NCBI RefSeq assembly: GCF_004115265.2
Contig: NC_046296.1
Location: 17,490,795-17,554,794, forward strand
Length of the DNA: 64,000 bases
From: Rhinolophus ferrumequinum
Taxonomy: Eukaryota > Chordata > Mammalia > Chiroptera > Rhinolophidae
Direction of reading: 5' to 3'
Shown here piece by piece: positions 1 to 30,300 of this stretch. Position 1 is the stretch's first letter; every line of letters begins with the position of its first letter. The notes under the pieces are model-generated. The model was not told where the DNA came from. It ran no database searches and was given only the letters and a program-made list of their open reading frames with translations. A program made the translations under genes and the position numbers.

Positions 1-1034
1 TGGGCCTAGGACACACCACGCCAAGAGCCATCTCACCCACGATGAATGTCTACGTCTGATGGCTGGCCCCCGGAGAGCCCACTGGGCCTGACATCTGTTC
101 TGCCATCCTATTTTTTCTCTACCTTATTTCTACTTTTGTTTTTACCTCATATTGCAGTTAATACAGTTATTTCATAAATCACTCACATCAACTACTAGCC
201 TCACAAGCGCTCAACATTTGTACATTCCTAAGTTTGTGAATGGTATTCAAACCCGGTATACATTTTATTGAAAAACTTTGTAGTATCAAGGATTCAAGCC
301 TAGTGCAACAGCACATTGTACACTGTGGCATGTGACTATACCTGCTGGAGCAGAAGCTTAATACAGATGAGTGTGATATAATACCTTGATGAATAACTCA
401 TACCTAGTGGAAGCCCCTCAGATCTGTGGTCTAGGGATGCTCCAAGCCCCAGAAAGTTCTATACTTTGGTTTCTTTGGGGAATTTAAAGTAAATTGTTTC
501 GGGAACTTGTTCTTCCCCTGCCCCTGAGTGTCAAAGAGCCCACAGAGGAACGGTAGCTGTCAGCTGACTGCCTGACTTCTGCTTTCCTGCTCTTCCCTCA
601 TCTGACCTGTAGTCTTGCCAAAGCTTCGGCCCAAGGAAGCAGCAGAGGCAAGATTTCCTTCTGTGATTGCCAGAGGGCCTCTGCATATTGTAGTGTTAGC
701 TGTCTCCTCCACAGAGGACACGTGTTCCTCTCAGACTGGATCACAAGCCAGAGCTCTCACTCTGGGGCAACTGCTCAGCCAGCCCAAAAGTAAAACAAGT
801 AAAAATGATTTCGGACCCAGAAAATGTTACCTATTGCGTAAGGCAATTCTGTAGGTTCCAGACCTGCTCTGCTTTCCCAAACCAATCATACTTTCCCCTT
901 TCCATTCTCCTGCCTCCTCCCAACCATTACTTGTGCCTGGTGGAGGTGGAATGGGTGGCAGATGTTGTCTCCTAATCGCGTGGCCTGAGGTAACTTGTGA
1001 CAAACATCCCTTCCCCATGCTGTTTTTATCATAG
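1..1034. other. M1AP intron, left edge of window
   Basis: AT-rich intronic DNA before the first visible M1AP exon. The preceding exon, which should end just before the split Met codon in the NPM-CLKC stretch of the human protein, is not present. No gene or clear repeat was recognised. Confidence 0.6.
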
Positions 1035-18062
<17,028 letters not shown>

Positions 18063-18322
18063 GCCACCAGCGCCAGAGCCTGGCTGCCCTGCTCAAGCAC
18101 ATCCACGCTAAGGCTCACACGATGGCGTTGGGGTCACACTTGCCTTCTGTCCACCTGGGCCTCGGTGAGCTCTGCATAACAGAAGCAGAGCTTCCCCTCC
18201 TCTGTCCTGTGCTGCCACCGCCCACTCCTCAGCCTAGAAGAGACATACCCGACCTCTCCCTCCTCCAGGCAAGGACTCGTTTTTTTCTTTTGGGTCACCT
18301 GACACTGTGAACACAGATGAAG

Positions 18323-18328
18323 ATTAAA
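18323..18328 (+). terminator. M1AP poly(A) signal ATTAAA
   Basis: ATTAAA lies 261 bp after the M1AP stop codon, and there is no earlier AATAAA in the 3' region. It is the likely cleavage signal. A second AATAAA cluster on the plus strand near 19127 could serve a longer form. Confidence 0.6.
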
Positions 18329-18715
18329 CACCCAATGAGCTAACCCCATGGTTAGGATCACTCCTGGTCCGAATTTGTCCTTGTAGCTCTGCCTAAGCAG
18401 GTGAATGAGGCTGGGTGATCTTCAGGAAATTGGGGCTCAGGAGACAAGGATGTGGTTTTCAGAGCTGATGAAAAACAAGCAGGATTGAAATCCAAGCCTG
18501 ATTCCAAATCCATGCCCCTCTCACTACACCCACCACACTGTAGTTCCCTTCAGACTCCAAACAGAAAAGTGGTTGGTGCCTGCATGCAAATGGGGGTGGG
18601 GTGTCATACGGCTGAGAACAGGGGAGAGGATGATGTGAAAAACTTATTCCCTTCCTATTCCACTCTCCTCACACCTGCCTACCTTCCCATCAGCCAGCAA
18701 AGCCTCCTCAGAAGC

Positions 18716-18985
18716 CTACAGAGTAACAACTACCATTTATAGAATGTTTACTCTGTGCTTCAAATTGCACTAAGTACCTGAGAAATTTAACTCCTTTCAT
18801 ACAAACACCCGAGGCATAGAGCCTGTTACTAAGTTTTCCCAGTTTACAAAGGGGCAGCAGGGGAAGTGAAGGTTGTAGATGTTAAACAACTCCCCTGGGG
18901 TCACAGAGATAGGGTCAAGCCCAGGTGGACCAGATGGACCACCCAGGCTCTGAACAGCCGCCTGCTCAGCTCCCCTCCCTGGGGC
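18716..18985 (+). repeat. MIR SINE
   Basis: Near full-length MIR between the tail-to-tail genes M1AP and DOK1: ACTACCATTTATAGAATGTT, then GTGCTTCAAATTGCACTAAG, then GGTCACAGAGATAGGGTCAA. Confidence 0.8.
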
Positions 18986-19117
18986 CCTTACCTCCTTCCA
19001 AGGCCTCCAACACATTCCTGGTTCTCCTCCTGATCCCTTCCATATCCACCTAGCACACCCTGCCTCTGTGTCCCCTGTGACTATTCACACACATAGACCT
19101 CTTAAACCCAAACTGAC

Positions 19118-19123
19118 TTTAAT
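19118..19123 (-). terminator. DOK1 poly(A) signal ATTAAA (minus strand)
   Basis: Reads TTTAAT on the plus strand, about 390 bp downstream of the DOK1 stop. No nearer AATAAA is seen on the minus strand. Confidence 0.5.
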
Positions 19124-19509
19124 GAGAATAAAACTTTTTAAAAATAAATCTCTGGCAAAGGACAATGCAGGGGAAAGGATCCAGGCAGTCCAGCATCTCC
19201 CTACAGCCTCCAAGCTGGCCCCTCCAACTGTTCCTACTCTGAGCAAGCACTTTCCATAGACCTGGTCCAGCAGCTGTCCGTTCCTTTTGGGGGGAATGCT
19301 TTAGGGATGCTGAGCCCCTGCCATCTGTCCCAGAGCTTCTGGGGATTCACTTCCAGAGCTTCTGGAGATTCATCTTTCCCTTGACTCCCCTGATCCGTCT
19401 GTCCCCTACTCTCACACAGGCCCTCCAGCCCTCTGGTTTCCACTGGTTCTAACAGGTTTCTTTGATCCCCATGGTCCTCCTATCAGCAACCCCAGCGTTG
19501 CCCTACTTC

Positions 19510-21892
19510 TCATGTGGAGCCTTCTGATTTGACCCCAGTCCTGTCGGCCCCTGTTCTAGGGAGCCCATAGTCCCAGCTCCCTGAGGCCCTGCTCTTCTGG
19601 ACTTGGCTGTACAGGGCAGTGTCTGATAAGCTGTGGTCTTTGCTGCCACTGCCAGTTGCAGCACCAGATTCAGGGAAGGCCAGGCCCTGGGGCTTGGGAG
19701 CTGGGAGGGGCTTCGTGCTCCGAGGGGGTGGCACGGCATAGTCGTCAGTGGCAGGGTTGTAGGGGAGCTCGTAGCCCTCCTCCTTCGCCCGAGCCTGGCA
19801 CCACCATGCATCCTTGGGCTCCTGAGGCAGATCATAAAGACCCCGGAGAGCGGCCGGGGCCCGGCCCTCAGGTTCATCATAGATGGGGTCCTCTTTGGGG
19901 TCTCTCAGCTTGGTCTTCAGTAACTGCTGCTGCACATGCTCATACAAGTCCCAATAGATAGTTTTCTTTAACTGTGCCTCCTCCCCTGCCTGTGCAGGGG
20001 TGCTGTCCAGGGGGTCTGAATATAGGGAATCCTGGGAAGGACCTGGAGGAATGCGCAGGGAGTCTAAGGGTTCAGCATACAGGGCTGGAAGGCTGCCGGG
20101 GAGCTCCTGGGTGCCAGGGAGGGAAGCCAGCTTCCCCTCTGCCACTTCTTCTTGGGAGTCAGCTCTGAGGACCTCCTGCCCCTGACCAGCCTTGCCCTGG
20201 GTCTTCTGCAGCTGGATAGCTGTCTCAACTGCCTGAAATATGTCATTTCCTTGTGCCGTCTGGAAGGTGAAGGTTCCAGGGCCAGAGGGGCAGCGGCGGC
20301 CAGCCTCAAAGGAGAACATAACCTGAAGAGAGTATGGGGGGAAACACATTATCAGAAGCTATCAGGGGAGGTAAATCACAGGGCTTAACTAGTTAGGGGG
20401 CCTACAAAGACAAGACTAGCTGGGAAGGAGGTGGGCTCATAGACTAGGCAAGGGTTATCCAGAGGGCAGAGCTTCCACCTTCCTGCCCTGCCCCCACCCC
20501 ATCCACAGCCCCAGCCCCAGGAAGCCAATCCTCCCTGACAGCAACCCCATCCTACACACACACCCCCAACCCAGCACCTTATCCCTTCCATAGCGACGCA
20601 ACAGAGTATAGGGCCAGGAGAGGAGTGGCTCCAGTATCTGACTCTGAGCTCCCACGGTCAGGAGAGCCAGCCTCTCAGTCTCCACTCGCAGCACATAGGA
20701 GCCATGCAGGCCACAGCGATCCGCCGCTTCAGTCCTCTGCACAGTGACCCAGAACTGGGATCCTGGAAGAGATACACAATTAGACTGACACCCGAGGAGG
20801 TGGGGGCGTGGTTCTCCCAGCACTCACTAGGAAACCAGCTCTCAGGAACTTCCTCCCTCCTCGTGGGTCTCTGGACCCCTAATCAGTCCCTTCCTAGGGG
20901 CACCCTTCCTTTCCACCACCCCACCCCTGCCCAGCTTCTCAGGCGGCTACCTTCCCAGGTGGGGCTATACAGCGAGTTCTCCAGCATCTCCAGGGCAGAA
21001 AGCTTGGGTGGGTTCTCGGCAGGCGCCAGAGGCCGGCTGCCTTTCTGGGATAAAGAGAACGAGAGTATTGAGGACCCTATCATTCCCTCAACGCGGTCCC
21101 CAGGGCCTGGGCCAGCCCAGTTCCTCTGCCTCTGTAACTACCCCCACGCCGCATCGCCTCTGGGGCCCAGTGCGGCTCTCCCCAGCCCCTCGTGGGCAGC
21201 CCCGGCCCGCTCACCGGAAAGGCGTTTAGGCACAGCGTTTGCACCCAGGCGGCGCTGGACGGCGCGTCGGCCGCCAGCAGGTGGGAGCGCTGTGCAGTGT
21301 CCAGGCGGAAGGCGATGGCGCCAGGCTCCGGGGGACTCTCCACGGCCACCGGCGCCACGCTCACACACTCGGCCAAACGGATCACCTTGCAGTCCAGGCG
21401 GCGCGAGCCCCCTCGGCCCGCTCCAGAGCTCGACCCTTTGTGGTCAAAGAACTCGAGGCGCGCTACGCCGTGGGCGCTGGCCGGGTAGAGCACGGCCCAG
21501 GTCTTCCTCCACCTCTGAGGAGAGAGAGCAAGCGACGCTGGGCAAGAAGCGGGCGACAGCCGGCGGCCGGCCCCGACGGAAAGGAGGGACCAGCGGAGGC
21601 CGCTTTCGGGTCTGAGGCTTCCTGACGGGCACGAAGTTTCCCGAAAAGTATGCCGCTGGATGTCCCCAAGACCAGTGAGGGCGTACCCCAAGGCGGGCAG
21701 ACGGCGGGAGCGTCTCAGGGCTCCCGGCTCCTGGCGCCGCGCTCCTACCCGCAACCCACCTACTCCCTCTTACTGGGCCCTATCGCCCACCCCTAAGTTC
21801 TGATGGGGTTCGGTACCCCTGCCCCCGACTACCTTGGTACCGAAACGCTGACTCTGCAAAAAGAGCGGCCCTTCCATCACAGACCCGTCCAT
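19510..21892 (-). CDS. DOK1: DOK1, docking protein 1 (p62Dok)
   Basis: Cytoplasmic adaptor that is tyrosine-phosphorylated by receptor and Src-family kinases and recruits RasGAP, damping Ras/ERK signalling. Five coding exons, read downward: 21892-21833, 21514-21215, 21044-20951, 20762-20578 and 20322-19510. They sum to 1452 nt, 483 aa (human 481). The start is MDGSVMEGPLFLQSQRFGTK. The PH domain covers about residues 4-119 (KTWAVLYPAS, WVQTLC). The IRS-type PTB domain covers about 150-260 (FWVTVQRTEAA, LLRRYGRDK, FTFQTAQGNDIFQAVE). The tail, in one large last exon, keeps the docking tyrosines in LYAEPLDSL, SLYSDPLDS, PIYDEPEG, GLYDLP, GYELPYNP, DDYAVPP and ALYSQV. All introns are GT-AG. The gene starts in a CpG island without a TATA box. 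Confidence 0.98.
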
Positions 21893-22480
21893 GGCCCCGG
21901 GCGGTTCTTTCCGCGCTTCCTGGCCCTGAGGCCTGAGGGCGGGGCGGGGGCGGGGCGGGGCGGGGCCGTGTCCAACCCAGGCGTTCCCGCCCCTTGCCCC
22001 GACCCTGCGGACCGTAATGAGGGAAGGAGGGAAACAGAAGGAAGGAGAGGAGGTCCCCAGATTAGCTGGGCGGTGCACCCCCTCCAGGCCCCTACCCACA
22101 GTCCTGGGACGTGCACAAGTGTCTTCACTAAAAGAAACCTCTCGGTTTCGGCCAGAGGGCTCCTGGCGCCTGGGCTTGGGCGCTTCGTACAAGTCATATG
22201 CTCAACGTGACATCAAAGTGAAGGCCGTGACATCACTTCGAAAATGCCGACGGGCACCCACAGGGGCCCCGTGGGCCCTCAGGGCCTCCGTTCCCGCCCT
22301 CCGACCGGACCCGCCCCCAGCCCGGCTGTTTACTCTCGGTGGTGCCTGGGACTTTGGGGGAAGGGCTGGGGGCTGAGGACTGGAAGGGTTCCCGTAGTCC
22401 CGAGCTGAGCCGCGGCCTCCCGCCGCCACAGGGGCCGCCTCCCGGGCCGGTGTGCGGCCCAGTGGCCTCTAGCTTGTCCA
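21140..22480. promoter_or_regulatory. CpG-island promoter of DOK1, probably shared with LOXL3 5' end
   Basis: Dense CpG and GC boxes, including GGGGCGGGGGCGGGGCGGGG just upstream of the DOK1 start. Two GTGACATCA elements sit 20 bp apart at 22207 and 22227. The non-coding first exon of LOXL3 could not be fixed by eye and is likely here or just to the right. Confidence 0.7.
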
Positions 22481-24341
22481 GCTCCCTGACAGCAGCTGCC
22501 TGTCCTCCAACCCGCGGGAAAAGAAAGCTTCATTGAGCCAGCCAGGAGGTGCAGGGGGCGGGGGACACGAGAGTCGGGGGAGATGGAACGACTGCAGCCA
22601 GCTTGCTCCACCAGGGAGGGGAGGTCCAAGAGGAGGGAACTGGCCTGGGAGGAATCCAGGGAGAAGGCGGAATGTGGGAGGGCTCAAGGGGACGTGGGAG
22701 GGACGAAGGGGAGGGGGTGTCCAGTCTTCCCTGGCCGAGCTTTTTTTTTTTTTTTTTTTGGAAGTCCCAGAACTGATCTCCAGGACCAGGAATCTTCTTC
22801 CAGCCCCAAGGGCCCCCGGCTCAGCCAAAGGTAGGGGAGTCAAGCTGCCGGCGGGAGCAAAGGGAGTTTCGGATAGAGAGGATGGTGGAGGGACCAGGGC
22901 AAATGGGTGATGTGGGATGGAGTGAGGGGAAGTCCACCAGCTGAGCGTTTTATTATTGTCAAAGAAGAGTGAGACGAGAAGAGTGGAGAGAGGACACAGA
23001 TACTTGGGGGGAGGGGGCCCTGCAGGGTTTTCCGAATAGGGCGGCAGGGAGGGCCCTAAGGCTGGGGACTCCTCGGTGAAGCCCTACCCCTGGGCCCCCA
23101 ATCCAAAATGTCCCCAGAACAAAGCTGCCCTGTTGGGTTGTTTGTCTGAGTCAGGGGAAGCATGTTGCGGGGGCTTGCAGTAGAGGGTCTGTTCTCAGCC
23201 TCAGACAGGGGGCAGGCCTTGGCTGAGGAGCTGAGGGTGCCCTGGCCTCCGGTTGCCCGGTGACAGTGGTGGTGATGTTGGCAGGAGGCTTGGGCAATCC
23301 CACCCCATCCCCCCTACCCAGCTTGAGGCCTGGTCCTCCTGGGCACCTTGACCCTGCAGGACATGTGAGGGCCTGTGTGCTGGGTCCAGTGTACAGCTGG
23401 CTGGCTCTCCATGCATTCTGGTCTCTGCCTCAGAATCTGTCCGGATAGGACTCTGGGCTTGGCTCCCATTCAGGGGACCCTAGATCCAAGGGTCTCCAAG
23501 ATCCCCTTGCCTGCCTCTCACCACAATCAGTAGCTGTCTGTCCTCCCTCTTACTGGCTGAATGGGCTCATCTGGGTCCCAACTGCCTCTGCTTCTTGGCT
23601 CCTGTGGGTCCCTCTCCTCCTCACCTGTTGCTTGCCTTTCTGGGTCGCTCCCCAACTCAGTGTGTGTGGCTCTCTCCCGATCACCTTCTGTCCATCTTCA
23701 ATATTCTCTTTCTCTTTGCTGTCTCTCTGTGTTTGGCCCCCTTTCATTCCCTTCCTCTCACATCCTGTCTGTCTGGGTCTTCTTCTTTGTGTATCTCTTG
23801 CTCAATCTCTACCCCTTTATCTCAACCTTTTTCTGACTCTTGGTCTCTAATCACTGTCTTTTGATCTCTGAGTCTCATGGATTGGAGAGTGGGGGTAATG
23901 GAGGTGAGGATGTCAGAACTAGGGAAGGTCATTGTGACACATAACTTATAGTGAGAGTATTACTCTTTACAAAAGAGAGGGCGAGTCTCTCTCTCTCTCT
24001 CTCCACTCCCTCCCGCCGTCGCTCCCTCTTTCTCCACCTCCCTCCTACCCTCCCTCTTTCTCTGCCATCCTCTCCTTTGCCCTCTCTCTCTCCCTCTCCT
24101 CTTTCTCTCTCCCTCTCCTTCTCTATCCCCCTCTCCAATCTGAGTCTCAATCTGCTTCTCATTAATTTCAGCCCCTATTTAGTGTGTGTTTCTTCTCAGT
24201 CTCTCTTAGTCTCTGGGTCCCTCTCTTTCTCTCTGTCACAGCTCTTACTCTGTCTCTTTTCCTCTCATGACCTCTCCCTGGGACCTGGGTCTGGCTCAAT
24301 CTCAGTTTCTCTCACACACACTCTCTCTCTGGGGCACGCAG
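22481..24341 (+). other. LOXL3 5' intron / upstream region
   Basis: GC-rich DNA with a 19-bp poly-T at 22741-22759, then a long pyrimidine-rich stretch (about 23540-24330, including a CT-rich low-complexity core at 23984-24140) leading into the acceptor of the first LOXL3 coding exon at 24342. Open frames rich in Ser/Leu here are composition artefacts. Confidence 0.6.
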
Positions 24342-24353
24342 GCTTTTCCTGCA

Positions 24354-27300
24354 ATGCGACCTGTCAGTGTCTGGCAGTGGAGCCCATGGGGGCTGCTGCT
24401 GTGCCTGCTGTGCAGCTCCTGCCTGGGATCTCCATCCCCATCCACGGCCCCTGAGAAGAGGGCCGGGAGCCAGGGGCTGCGGTTCCGGCTGGTCGGCTTC
24501 CCCAGGAAACCCTTCGAGGGCCGTGTGGAGATACAGCGAGCTGGTGAATGGGGCACCATCTGTGATGATGACTTCACGCTGCAGGCTGCCCATGTCCTCT
24601 GCCGGGAGCTGGGCTTCACAGAGGCCACAGGCTGGACCCACAGCGCCAAATATGGCCCTGGAACAGGTGAGCAATGCTCCAGACATGGCCTAGGTATTGC
24701 ATAAGTGTGACCTAAGTGCAGGGAGAGAGAACATCAGGATGGCACAGCCACAGGGACATAGGACAACAAAAATAGTGTCAAGTAAACCCATTGGTGACAA
24801 ACCAGCCAACATAGTTACTTCTCAGAGCTGTGTGACCTTAGGCTGTTCAGTGCCTTCTCTGAGCCTCAGATGCCCCATGTGCCAAAAGACTAGATAACAT
24901 CTAAGTTCATTTTTGCTGCCAAAACATGACTGTACAAAGCCACGTACAAGGACAGTTCTGATACAGTCAGCCCTATACGGTTCAAGTACAACTACTTCCA
25001 TGGGAAGCTGACACCAAGTAAATGAGGTATGGATGTCCCAAAGCTAGAAAGAATCACAGATACTACAGCTGACAAAGTCAGATTATAGGCCAGAGCTGAA
25101 ACCAACAAGCTGGAACTGACTAGGGCAAGTATGAATGTGGATAGTAGAAGCTTAGGAGCAATTCCCGCTGAGGCCTGGGGGTGTTTGCACTGTCTGAGCC
25201 CACAATGGGGTTGATGGACAGAGGCTGCTGCAGTCTGCAGCTGATACCCCAATTCCCACTGGCTAGACCACTTCTGGAATAAAGTGTCATTTGTAGATGC
25301 TACATTTTAAGACAGACAGTAGAAAATGGATTCTCAGAGGAGAGCTACCCACATGTGAAAGATCTGAAGCCAAGTTTCAAGGAGAAATAGTTGAAGAAAC
25401 CAGGGATTTTTGAAATGAAAAGAAAAAGCTTTGGATAGCAATCACATAATGGTTGTCTTCAAATATGAGGACAGTCATGTGACTGAGGGATTTTTCTGGA
25501 TGACATCAAAGGATTGAATCAGACCTGGTGAGGGAAAATCATAGAGTCACAAGGAATTTGTGATGGTTCCATCGGCCTGGTGGGGCAGGAGGTAAGTGTC
25601 CCAGGAGAAGCTGGGGAAGGCCTGTCAGGATATGTATGTATCAGGGTCCCTGCACAATGGCTGAGACAGACAACCTTTGAATTGGGTCTACCCAATTCTG
25701 AGAGGAAGTTAGTGGTACTCATTTCAGTATGGTCCAGGCAGAGAGAACAAGGGGGAATGTGGAAGCACACACAGGGTGAGCACATGGGAACGTGAGGCTG
25801 AGGTTAAAGAGCTTAGATTTCCAAGTCTCACAAATGGCTCAAACCCCTAAGCCCCCAGTGTACTGGCTGTGTGGTCTTAGGCAAGTTACTTAACTTCTCT
25901 GAACCCCCACTTCTTTATATAAAGTGATAATAATATCTTCTGGCAGCTCTGTTCTGCGAATGATCACATATGTACAGTATACAACATGACAGAGTGCTAA
26001 CGCACAATAAGTACTTGATTAATTGTAGCTATCATCGAATGGTTAAGAAATGAGCAGGATTTCAATGTTGACTCTTGGGTTTTTTATTCACCTTACCAAA
26101 TTCCTGAGTATCCCCAGATCACCGCCAACCCTCCATCAATCCTATCTCCATTCCTGTTCCCTCCAGGGTCTGCTGTCCCTTCCCCACCCATTATCTTACC
26201 AGAAAAATGAGATCATCATGGCCTAGTGTGAGGCCTCCATGCTAACTCACCCCAACATCCTTTCACTCCCCTCATCCTACCTCCCCAAACCTCTCTGTCC
26301 CCTCCTCTCCCCTTCCACAGGCCGCATCTGGCTGGACAACCTGAGCTGCAGTGGGACTGAGCAGAGTGTTACAGACTGTACGTCCCGGGGCTGGGGGAAC
26401 AGTGACTGTACCCATGATGAGGATGCCGGGGTCATCTGCAAGGACCAGCGCCTCCCTGGCTTCTCCGACTCCAATGTCATCGAGGTCTGCAGCACTCACA
26501 CACACACACACGCACACACTCACACTCACACACATACACACTCACAACACCCAGAATGGCCACACAGAGAGGGCTGTGGGGTATTGTACGTGCTTAGAGG
26601 AGATACTAGAAGGTAGGGGATTCCATATGCCCCATGGGATAATTTGGGTTGGTAGGAGGCTGGGGGGTCGGGCTGGGCGGGAGCAAATGATAGAGCCCCT
26701 AGATGCGGTAAAGTCCAGGTTTGTGTTAACATGAACATTCAAGTTAGTAAAGCTGGCAGGAACCTCTCCCACTTCACCCCTGGTCTCCAGGATGTCCTGG
26801 GCTCTCCCGGAATATCTCCCTTCTTACTTGCCCCCTTCCTTCCTTCAATGCCACTTCCCCTGTGAGGTGCTCCCTCCTGCTTCAGACGGTTAGGTGCCCC
26901 TTCCTCAGCACCCCTAATCATTTCTCAGGGCACAGCACGTCCTTCCACTCTTGTGGTTGCAGGAGAGTCACACCCCCACACACCCCAGTCAATACACCAC
27001 TGTGGGAGTCCGTTGCATCTCTCTCCGCCTGCTCCAGCCCCCTCTGGCCATTGGGTTTGCGGCAAGCACACTCATAGTTCCCTAAGGGTGGCGGGACATG
27101 TAAATGGTGCTACTGGGAATCCTTCTGCTTGTGGCCCCATCCCCAGGTAGAGCATCACCTGCAAGTGGAGGAGGTGCGACTTCGACCAGCGGTTGGGCGG
27201 GGCAGGCGACCCCTGCCAGTGACTGAGGGACTGGTTGAAGTCAGGCTTCTCGATGGCTGGTGGAAAGTGTGTGACAAAGGCTGGAGCTCCCACAACAGCC

Positions 27301-30300
27301 ACGTGGTCTGTGGGATGCTGGGCTTCCCCAGCGAAAAGAGGGTCAACGCGGCTTTCTACAGGTGAAGGGACGTGGGCGCTGGTGGAACGAACTGGGGTGG
27401 AGAGGTGCTCCTTAAAAAATGGCGTTGAGAGACCTCTGAGAGGGTCCGGGCACCCGGGGTCCTCAGGGCTCTGGGATAGTGGGAAAACTGGGAGGCTGTG
27501 CGAGGCTGGAGAGGTGAGAAATGTTGTGGGACCATGAAGGGCTCCCCCAGGCGGGTCTGCAAGGGGCCCAGTGAGGCTCCTGTTCTCTAGTGTCCGGGGC
27601 GGGGCGAGTGGCAGCGAGTAGCGCCGTGTCCCCAGCCCGGGGCGCGAGCCCAGTCGCAAGGCCACGCCCAGCGGCAGCGGTCCCGTAGGCGGTTTTGGTC
27701 ACCGCGCCGGTGCGGCCCAGAGCCCGGGTCCAAGATCAGAGAGGGCGAGGACGCGCCCTGCCGAGGCGGCGCCTGGTGTGTCCTGCTCAGGGCTGGGTGC
27801 CCAGGGCCTGAGGACGGTGACACGCCCGAAGTCACCCGCCAGGCGGCGCCTCCCCACAGGACGGCCAATCCCTGACAGCCGCCCCCAAGGCGCGTCTGTG
27901 ATCGCGTGAGCCCTCAGGGCTCCTTGGCGTGTTTTCTAGAATATCCTTCAGGCAGAGGCGCCTGGCCCTCCGGACCTGCTCGGGATCCCTGGTGTGTGCG
28001 CCAGCTTCTAGAGTAACGAATCACACTGGTGACCGACTCTGTGCTTACAGCATCTGGCTTCTCTGGGGAATCTAATTTGTCATTTTGACAAATTTGGAAA
28101 CCTTTACAGTCTCTCTATAATCTACTTTTGCAGGCTAAAAATGCTTATTTTCTTCAGCTCTTCCTTAGATCAGTTTTGCAGAAAGACTTGACATCTAGGT
28201 GACCTTCCCCTGGTCATACTACTTCGAAGATGGTCTGATCGGAGCAGGGTACAGTAGAAGTGCTCAGCTTTGATTAAAGCATGCCTCGATTTTGCATTAC
28301 CTTTCTGTTGAGGCAGCATCCCACGGCTCATAGTGAACTTGTAATCACCGAAAACAGTCAGGTCTTCTTTTATCCTTGATCCTGAAAGAGCAGCCTGTTT
28401 GAACCTAAATCTATGTTGAATTTACCCTATTAGTTTGCTACATCATTTAAAAAACATTTTAAAAGCCACGATGATCCCATGAGATTTAATCTTCACATAA
28501 TTTTCCATTTCTCATCCCTCCCAGACTCCTCTGGCAGATAAACATGATAGCTACGCCTTCTGGGATCAGAGTGACTACTGAAAATATTGAAATGTTTAAA
28601 ACCAAAACCTCACTCTTATGAAACTTTCCTCCAGATTTACATCAATCCTTTAACCATTAGTTGTGAACTATTTTTTCAACCAATTGGGAACAAACTGAAC
28701 ACTACAATGATGTAGCCAACATTTCACCATCTTATCTATAATGAAATCATGGGTGATTTTGTTAGTCTTTGCTAAAATACAGACATGCTATGTTCACAGC
28801 CATTTTCCAGCCTTCTGATTTAGTAATCTTATCAAAAAAAGGAAATCATGGTGGTTTGACTGAGCTAAATTCTACTGAAATCCATTTAGGTTTCTAAGGA
28901 TCACCATGTTTTTTCCTTGATGTTCACAAACTTTCTGTTTAATAACTTATTCTAGAATGTTACTTATCTAGAGGTTGAGGAATCCTTTTTCTTCATTTTG
29001 GAAGTTAATATATTATCCAACCTCCAGTCTTTTCCATACTTGCTCAAATTGTCCTTGTCTTGGCTCTGAGACACATCTGAAAGTTCTTTCAGCCCCAAGG
29101 AATACACTGTCGGGTCCAGAGATGCAAACTATTTTAAAACATCTATGTGCTATGCTCCTCTACTATTACCTGTCTTGGGCTATATTTCTTTCTCTTTGTA
29201 TGTTCTTTCTGTTTCCTAATCAAAACACCAGGTTCTGAAAAATGAATACGATTTAAATAGCGAGCATTTCAAGTGAAGATAGCATGAACAAAGGCATAGA
29301 GATTTGTTCTTTATTTATTTATTTAGTGCTTACATTCCCATGTACCAGGGACTGTTGTAGATACTAGGGATTCAACAGTGAACAAAACAGACAAAAATCC
29401 CTGATCTCATGGACTAGGGAAGAATTAGAAAATGAGTAAAATTACAAAATGTAAGAATGACAAAGAGTATAATTGTTAAAAATAAAGCAGGGAATGGGTT
29501 AGGAAATGGTAGTGGGATTGCAGTTTTAAATAGAGTGGTCAGCGAAGGCCTCTTTGAGAAAGCATCATTTGAGAAAAGACTTAAAGGAGGTGAAGGCACA
29601 AGCTATGCAGAAATCTAGACCAGCATTTTCAGGAAGAGGGATCATAAATGAAAAGATCCTGGGAAGTGTGTGTGTGTGTGTGTGTGTGTGGCAGGGGAGT
29701 GGAGAAGGCATTCTTGTCACACTCCCGGAGGCCACTTGGGCTGGAGCTGAGTGAACAAGGAAGAAAATGATAAATGTGATATAGGAGGAAAGAGTGAACC
29801 AGATCAAGTAGTGCCATTTGGGAGACTAGCTTTTACTCTGTGTGAGATAAGGTTTTGAGCAGAAGTATGACATCTGACTTACATTTTGTAAGGTTTTTTT
29901 TGTAGTTTTGTTTTTTGTTTTTGGCTGCTTTATTAAGAATAGACTGTGGGGGTCGGGGGTGGCCAGTTAGCTCAGTTGGTTAGAGCGTGGTGTTAATAAC
30001 ACCAAGGTTGCCGGTTCGATTCCCGCATGGGTCACTGTGAGCTGCGCCCTCCTTAAAAAAAAAAATAGACTGTAAGGGATACAGTAGAATCAGCAAGGCA
30101 GGGGAGACTAGTAGGAGCTTTATCGTCTCTTCAAAGTCAGGTTAAGAAAGTAAGAGATCGTGGTGACCAGTGAACATAGCAAAAAATGATCAAATTCTGT
30201 GTATAGTTGAGGGTAGAACCAACAGGATTTGCTGATGGATTCAATGTGGTGTGAGAGAAGGAGAGGAATTAGGGATCATTCCAAGGTTTTTGGCCTAAGC

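Noticed and set aside
20704-21615. 303-codon plus-strand open frame over DOK1 exons 2-4
   Set aside because: Shadow of DOK1 coding exons and GC-rich introns. It has no domain and the composition is low-complexity.
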